From Apus apus (lineage: Eukaryota; Chordata; Aves; Apodiformes; Apodidae), in contig NC_067286.1 of assembly GCF_020740795.1 (NCBI RefSeq), positions 1,607,990 to 1,671,989 of the forward strand: a stretch of 64,000 nucleotides of DNA, read 5' to 3'. A model generated the notes under the pieces. That model was not told where the DNA came from. It worked only from the letters and a program-made list of their open reading frames with translations, and made no database searches. The translations under genes and the position numbers were made by a program. Positions 57,857-64,000 of this stretch are shown piece by piece. Positions within the stretch are counted from its first letter, which is position 1, and the number at the start of each line of letters is the position of its first letter.

Positions 57857-57973
57857 CTGGAGCTGTTTCCCAGAGTCTCTGCACCGGCAGCGCCAGCCAG
57901 CCCAGGCTGCCAGGAGCAAGAGGAAGCCACTGGCCCAGAGCAGGAGAAGCCAGCTGAGCTGGCTTTGCTCCAT
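57857..57973 (-). CDS. Candidate two-exon gene, exon 1 (membrane anchor)
   Basis: This first coding exon of 39 codons starts at an ATG in strong context (GCACCATGG) and ends at CAG before GTAGGA, a good donor. It encodes MEQSQLSWLLLLWASGFLLL continuing LAAWAGWRCRCRDSGKQLQ: a short lumenal or extracellular start, a hydrophobic helix of about 20 residues, then Cys and Arg residues. It fits a signal anchor with the basic side in the cytoplasm. The exon ends exactly between codons and the acceptor at 57230 is in the same phase, leaving a 626-bp intron. The gene lies on the strand opposite to the flanking ORs, about 2.2 kb after one of them. Single exon-level evidence is modest; the whole set of matching signals is what makes it credible. 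Confidence 0.6.
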
Positions 57974-58424
57974 GGTGCTCAAGATGGTGGGGTTTGGGTC
58001 AAGGGAGCACATCCAGCACATTGCAGCTGCTCTCACCTCTCCACCCAGGCCTTCTGCCCCACTCGGGGGGAGCAGGCTGGGACAGTGAGGTCACAGCCAC
58101 TGTGAGGTTGTTGAGTCCATCTGGAGTGCTTCCAGGGACACTTCCCTCAGGGGCAGGGAATGGGTGGCTGGCCTGGGAGAGGGATGGAGAAGAAGGGTTG
58201 AGCCAAAGCCTCCAAAGCAGTGCAGGGCAGAGGGTGGGCAGAAGTTAAGGCAGCCAGGATGGACCCAGAGAGCAGGGCAAGGAGCTTGCCTATCACTATT
58301 ATTTTCTCTCAGTGTCCTATTCCAATGGCTTTCCAGTTCCTGAAGGGATGACAGGAAAGCTGGAGAGGGCCTTTTGACCAGGGCATGGGGTGAAAGCTGA
58401 AAGAGGGGAGATGTAGATGAGGTA
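57974..58424. other. upstream of candidate - strand gene
   Basis: It probably contains the 5'UTR or promoter of that gene on the - strand. No clear TATA was found. GC-rich in part. Confidence 0.35.
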
Positions 58425-58545
58425 TTAAGAAGAAATTTTTCATTATGAGGGTGGTGAGATGCTGGAATGGGTCACCCAGAGAAGCTGTGGATGCCTCCCC
58501 CCTGGAAGTGTTCAAGGGCAGGTCGGATGGGGTTTCATTCTGTTC
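58425..58545 (+). mobile_element. CR1 LINE, internal 3' fragment
   Basis: Sense CR1 fragment (ATTTTTCATTATGAGGGTGG, GGTCACCCAGAGAAGCTGTG, CAAGGGCAGGTCGGATGGGG) that stops before the usual terminus. Confidence 0.8.
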
Positions 58546-59363
58546 CATGTATTTTTGTGTTCCTAATGCTAAAACCTACCAGCCTCTTTCAGTCTGGCTT
58601 GGTGCAGGATAAGGTCTCACAGGAACATGGCTTCTTGAAGGGCTCCTGCATAACTCTTGACTGTCCAAGGGTGCTCCAACCCTGGAGAAGGCAACCAGAA
58701 AACACTGGGAATTCCTCTGGCTTTGATACCCCAGCTGGGGATCATCTCACATAACTTCAGATGTCCACTCCTTAGCTAGTGCTCTTTACTCTAGGATGAG
58801 GTGGCTTCTGGGGACACATTTTATCAGGATGTTTCACTATTCTACCAATGTTCTCTGCTGCATGAGTAGGTCAGAGTAGCTCCTGGACGTGTCTTCTTTA
58901 TGGCCATTGGAGTGTCTTCTGCTTACTGTGCCTCTGTGCTTTAATTTTTCATCCCTCTCAGACTGCTCCTGGGCATCCCTTCCCTGCTGTCTTCAGCAAC
59001 TGGAGGCTGCTGCCAAGGAGCTGAAGAGCACAGCAGCCCCATGAGATCCTTCCTGGTGTCTCTAAAGACCAGATTACTGCTCACCTGTCCATGCCATGGT
59101 CCCACAGAGGCAGAAAAGAAAGGAAGAAACACCACAAAAGGGAAACCCTGGATGAATTATCACTTGCTCAGCTCAATGTTGGTGGCTACCAAGAGGCTGC
59201 CCCAGTTGGTGATGTCCTCCACGGAGAGACAATGGTCCTTTCTAGATGACAGCATCCTGGAGGGAGAGGACCTGTAGGACAAGGAGAGCTTGGTGGAAGC
59301 CCCAGCCTTTTCCCCAGGTTCTATGGTGCTGTGGGGCTCTGGCCCTGGGTGCACCCAAGGTGC
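58546..59363. other. intergenic, no gene seen
   Basis: No recognised gene or repeat. Confidence 0.45.
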
Positions 59364-59924
59364 TCACTTCAATGTCATAGACACAAACCCACGGCCCCCA
59401 AAGCTGCTGCTTATTCTGCAGGGGCCTGGCAGGAGCTGAAGCCACCAAGGCTTTCCCTGGGGGCATGAGGCTGTGTAGGCACCATAGATAATGGGTGGCC
59501 CTTTCAGTCCCCCAGGAGAGCTGAGGGACAGGGCTGGCTCTGCAGCTCCTCCAGCAACCTCAGGCCAGTCTCTGGCCAAGTGCAGCCTCACAGGGAGATA
59601 TTGAGGCTCATCCTGGGTTTGGACATCTGACTCCAAGATCCCAAATGTTTTAGCCAGCCCTGTTACAATGGGATGAATCACCTTCAAGAAGTGGCTTCCA
59701 CCACTAGAAGAGGCCTCAGAAGCACCAAAGAGAATGTGTTGATTTTGTAAGCAAGTGCTAAGGCAGATATACAATCCAGCATCTGCGTTGCTGCAGGAGC
59801 TTATTTTCTGAGTGTGCATCCACCTTTCCTTCCCATCACCTTCAGGAAGTGTCCTCCCACTGGAACCAGCTAGAAAAACAGCTGGGTGCCCTGGATGGAG
59901 CTGGTGGATCAAAGTAATCCCCAA
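59364..59924 (-). pseudogene. possible Ig V-like remnant (weak)
   Basis: A 186-codon - strand frame contains LIHQLHPGHPAVFLAGSSGR followed about 20 residues later by ISSCSNADAGLYIC, which looks like the C-C' region and the DxGxYxC end of an immunoglobulin V-type domain. No leader, matching first Cys, transmembrane helix or clear splice sites were found in the same frame. A WGPWVC motif lies in another - strand frame near 59400. It may be a decayed Ig-superfamily gene or an exon of a real one, or a chance resemblance. Confidence 0.25.
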
Positions 59925-62900
59925 ACTGACCTGGTCTCGGGTGCTACGTTTTTGGAGGGAACCACCATCCCTATTTTACCTTCTGTGCTCTTCTACACTT
60001 GAGTTACCATCACAGAACTGGATAAAATGTGGAGAGCAGGATGCTGTGGTGAAAGGAGAGCTTGATCCTCATACCAGTGTGCACAGCTGTGAGCAGAGGG
60101 CATCACGTAAACCCACCACAAGCCCACCTGCTCAAGCCAGAGCAGCACAGGGATGCACAGCAGCAGGAGGGAATCCAAATCAAGGACTTGCAAGGAACGA
60201 CCATCCTGTCCAAGCTCTTCCCAGCTCTGACCCAGCAGAGCCAGGAGCTCCAGCGTCCAGGTGTGAAACCCATCACCATGACCTGGAAAGTCCTGGCCAG
60301 TGTGATGGCCTGTACCAGCAACTGGAGCAGGGCTGCAGCCTTGGGAACCCTTATATCCAGGTGTCAGCAACTGGGGAGACTGAAGCTACTCATCCACCAA
60401 AGAATGGAGCACCCACAGAAGCACATTTAACCTCACTGGCCACTGCAGGGACAAACATTTCCCTAAATTGACTTATGAATAAACAGTCATTGTAGTTTAT
60501 TCTCCAGAAACACAGGAAGAAAAAGTTCTTCCCATTCTTCTGCAATCCTTCTACAAAGTTCTTCCAACCCTTCTACAAAACATCTCATCTTGTGCTTGTT
60601 TTTTTTTTTTCTTGGGAGGGCAAGTACATGAGTAGAATTGCTGGTGTTCTCCACACACCATTTCTGATGTTTTGCCAAATTCCCCAGACACCAACTTCAG
60701 AGAGAAATCCCAGCAGGATGCCCTTGGGGAAATCTCCCTCTGGTCTTCCAGGTGCCCTGGAGAGGCTCTGATGATTCATCCCACGAGCATGGGATCAATG
60801 GGACATCATTCTGGTTTCATAAAGCCTGGTTTTGGACTTCAGCAGAGTAATTGCTGAGCTTGAGTCTGCAAATAATGCAGGGGACCTTTGGAAGGAGAAA
60901 CTGGTGAATTTCTCATGCTGGCTGGTAAGGGCTTGATTGTCCTCATGGACTAAATCCTTTGATGTATGGAAAAAACCTTCCATCAACACCTGCTCGATGG
61001 TCCTACCTGCCTGTAGTTTCTTTGGGATGGAGAACTGTGACAGACTGCAGCAGCTCTGATGTAAGGTAGGAAAATTAAGGATCTTATTAAGAACCTAGTG
61101 ATAAAGAAGGCCACAAAGATGCAAAAGAAGAGGAGGAAAATGACACTGCACATTGAATAACACTTCTACATGTGAATTCACATGGAATTTGAGTGTCACA
61201 GTAGATGAATAAACAGGACAAATAAGGATTCTTAGTTTAGCTCTGTGTTTAAATCCTGTGGCTAAAATTAGCTTTTTCTTCTCCATGGCCCATCTCCAAA
61301 GTGAAGGGTGGCAAAATTGCTCCTAAAGTAGTTGCTGTTCAGTTTTGAAAGTTGGTCTGAGTCACTGGCATCAGATAAATGGTGTGAGAGTCTGAAGTTT
61401 CAAGTCTGACTGAAGCCTGTAGAAGACTCTAATGCCTGTTTACAGGATGAGGAACTGCTTTAGTGACTGCTGAGACTGAACACTCCAAACTTACTGGGCC
61501 AACCTTGCCTCATCCCCATGCCCAACCACCCCTGCATTCATCACCCCTGGGTTCCATCAGAGGTTCTCATCAGAGACACGAGGCTTTGTCAGTACCTGTC
61601 AGCAGCAGGATGTGAGCACTGCTGCTGTAGATGGTGCAGGCAATATTTGACACCAACATAACCTTGTGAGAGTGTAACTTCCTCTCCTTGGCAGGGCTGC
61701 TCCATCTTCTCTCATTCCTCCCAGTGAAGTTGTCCTTACTTTGGACCTTCACTTGAGGGTTGCATCATGAGTGAAGACCACCTGCTCTCACTAAGTGTCC
61801 TCCATCAGTACTGTTGTTTCAGTGGTGACATGCACTTGGTTTTACCTCAGACCATTCAGTCCTTCACCTTATGTGCAGACCTTTCTCCTCTCTGGAATCT
61901 CAACAGGATCTTAGACACTCAGTCTTCAGGAGAGCAGCTCTACACTGTCCATCCACCCTCTCCCTAAATGCAAGACGTGAGCAACTACAAGTGATGATAC
62001 TTCACCTCAAACACCTGAGAGCTGTTTCAGATGGACAGAATTGCCCCTGTGGAAGAGTCCCACTCCAACCTTATCAAGCACATTTTCTGATAATGACCTT
62101 GAGAGCAATGAAGACATTAACTGGAGTGTAGGACAAGGACTGCATCACGCACCAAGCTGGAGGAGCACAGGGGCACCTGATGGCACTTTGGAGAATCCCT
62201 TCTAAAGCCCATGGAAATGAGAGCTCAAGGTATGCCTTGGTATACTGAGAAGGGGGTCTGGAAGGTGTAAAATTGTAGGTATCTCTGAGGCTGTTTGCAG
62301 AGGGTTGAAGAATGAAATCTCTAGGAAGAAATAATACATCATCCTGTAAAAATGCTGAGGTTCTTCTCATTGGATTGATCCCAGGAGCTTCTGATTAGGT
62401 GTGTTCAATAATGTCAATATTTAAGTGCTGTTGGCTGTGGATTTTTAAAGGGTTGATAGGTCTGTGAGATGTCTGCAGTTTCACATCAGCTATGAAAAAG
62501 AGACCCAAATGCTGAACTAGAAAGGAAGCAAGGAAGGGAAAACTTGCCTCAAAGATTTACCCACTTGAGCAATCTTTGGTCAACACGTTCAGAGTGAAAG
62601 TGTCAGTCTTCAGGAGTTGAGATGCATGCAGGGTGGTCTACAGGGAGACAAGTGGGCTTGATCTCCTCTCCCTTTCAACACCTAGAGGGCAAGTGTCACC
62701 CTCTGAACAGGTCATCTGTCCTCTGAGGGTACCTGGACTATGGGTGAGTTGACTTAACCCAAGCAAATTAGTTCAGAATAGCTCAGATGAGCCACATGTG
62801 TGTGTTGCCTGGGAGGCCAGATGGTCTGCTCACTTAGAGCTGTCATCCAAAGCACGGTGGGCCTCACTTCTAAGGACTTCTAAGGGTTCAATACCAGAAG

Positions 62901-63484
62901 GGAGGTTTCCAGCAAGCCTCTGGCTGGATAAAAACATACCAGTTCAAGACTAAAAAGCACGGCCATTGACCTCCAGGGTGTTAAATCCCAAGTTAGGCTT
63001 TCACTTTGTGATGGCACCTTGTAGGTACAGTAGCCTTGAGATGTTTGAGACGAACTAGCTGCTTGAAACAGAGGAAGAATCCTCAGTGTGAACAAGGTTA
63101 CCTGATGGTAACTGTGGACAGGAGATTTCTGAAACACCTCATGTGTCCCCCCCAAAAAAAAAACCAAACAAAACATTAAATAAATAATCCTTGTGCAGAT
63201 ACAGGACTTGAAGCTGGAAGGGAATCAGAGGTCACAGGAGAGGTGGTGACAAACTGCTCTCTGTTAAGGACTTGGAAAAGAAACTTCTTCTAAGAACTGC
63301 TGATGTTTCTTCCAGAGATGACAGTGTCACTGCAAGGAAAAAAAAAAAAAATCAGCAGGTCTTACATTATTTTTCCTTGTCCATTTCACTTCAGTGATGG
63401 TGTCAACTTCTTGCGTTGCTATTTGTGAAGTGGAAATTGCATCAGGAATTGTTTTCACCCTCTTCCCTCCGCATCTCTCTGCAG
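59925..63484. other. intergenic, no gene seen
   Basis: About 3.5 kb. The - strand frame at about 59993-60370 contains a short hydrophobic run (SLLLLCIPVLLWLEQV) but no other support. It ends with the splice acceptor of the next OR (AG at 63483-63484). Confidence 0.4.
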
Positions 63485-63494
63485 TGATGTAGAC

Positions 63495-64000
63495 ATGGCT
63501 GACGGGAACTGCACCCAGGCTACCCAGTTCACCTTCCTGGGACTCACAGAGCACCCACAGCTGAAGCTCATCCTCTTCACCCTCTTCCTGGGCACCTATG
63601 TGCTGACATTGGTGGGAAACCTCGGCCTGATCACCCTGATCAGGGTCAGCCCCCAGCTTCACACCCCCATGTACTTCTTCCTCAGTAGCTTGTCCTTCTT
63701 AGACATTTGCTACTCCTCCACCATCAGCCCCAAAATGCTGCTGGACCTTCCAACAAAAACCAAGGCCATTTCTTTTGCTGGCTGCCTCACACAGCTTTAT
63801 TTGTATGCTTGTTTTGCCACAGCTGAGATTTACCTGCTGGCTGCCATGGCCTATGACCGGTATGTGGCCATCTCCAAGCCCCTGCTCTACAAGGTGATCA
63901 TGTCTCCTGGTGTCTGCACGAGCCTGGTGGCTGGGTCCTACCTGGCAGGGTTGCTGAATGCCACGGTGCACGCCACAGCCCTGCTCTGGTTGTCCTTCTG
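63495..64000 (+). CDS. Olfactory receptor, OR5/8/9-like, 3' part outside window
   Basis: The first 168 residues of a class II odorant receptor; the frame is open at the right edge. It starts MADGNCTQATQFTFLGLT, with the sequon NCT at Asn5. Helix 1 has VGNLGL, loop 1 LHTPMYFFLSSLSFLDICYS, then SPKMLLDL, SFAGC, and helix 3 ends with MAYDRYVAISKPLLY. The GNLGLI and KPLLYKVIM segments are typical of the OR5/8/9 group rather than of OR4. The ATG at 63495 lies 10 bp after a strong acceptor (CTCCGCATCTCTCTGCAG). It appears intact as far as seen. Confidence 0.93.
   Translation, partial: MADGNCTQATQFTFLGLTEHPQLKLILFTLFLGTYVLTLVGNLGLITLIRVSPQLHTPMYFFLSSLSFLDICYSSTISPKMLLDLPTKTKAISFAGCLTQLYLYACFATAEIYLLAAMAYDRYVAISKPLLYKVIMSPGVCTSLVAGSYLAGLLNATVHATALLWLSF

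Noticed and set aside
57118-58105. Long + strand frames opposite the candidate - strand gene
   Set aside because: They overlap the - strand exons and intron, have no hydrophobic or conserved motif, and owe their length to GC-rich sequence.
1-64000. CRISPR arrays, tRNA or rRNA genes
   Set aside because: No spaced palindromic repeat array was seen and no tRNA B-box with a matching cloverleaf was noticed. The genome is vertebrate, so CRISPR is not expected.

Overview
The window reads as bird genomic DNA. The evidence is the repeat content: a dozen or more CR1 LINE 3' ends with the avian-type tail (runs of ATTCTATGATTCTGTGATT or the complement), plus one long terminal repeat of a family that is common in bird genomes. 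The genes are large vertebrate single-coding-exon chemoreceptor or orphan GPCRs. There is no bacterial-style gene packing, operon, CRISPR array or tRNA. The species cannot be named from the sequence.

Left part (1-22 kb) is a Mas-related GPCR (MRGPR) cluster. One receptor is cut by the left edge (2-793, +). Two tandem receptors share a recent duplication of flanking DNA (5001-5981 and 7707-8684, both +). A truncated receptor remnant lies just beyond them (about 9012-9281, +). A fourth, canonical receptor is on the opposite strand (20775-21725, -). Between them lie a 972-bp, 12-bp-unit minisatellite (12331-13302) next to GC-rich DNA, and a second GC-rich block near 19.0-20.0 kb.

Middle and right parts (31-64 kb) are a class II olfactory receptor (OR) cluster, all on the + strand: three OR4-family genes (31424, 35525, 42631), one OR5V1/OR12-like gene (53582), and one OR5/8/9-like gene cut by the right edge (63495-64000). 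Each has a strong splice acceptor 10-50 bp before its start codon, as expected for ORs with 5'UTR introns. Spacing is 4-10 kb and is filled with CR1 fragments, a solo LTR (about 38.77-39.74 kb), simple repeats and unrecognised intergenic DNA.

The least expected item is a candidate two-exon gene on the - strand (56742-57973). It has a good Kozak start, phase-compatible splice sites, an N-terminal membrane anchor, an LC-x-D-x-x-C-x-x-C motif, an Arg-rich tail and a poly(A) signal about 40 bp after the stop. It is not a receptor and only faintly recalls the SPATA31/FAM205 testis family. Other points of interest: flanks and first exon of the two tandem MRGPRs are nearly identical while their receptor bodies have diverged, which suggests gene conversion or selection, and two of the four MRGPRs have lost the class A Arg3.50 and other switch residues.
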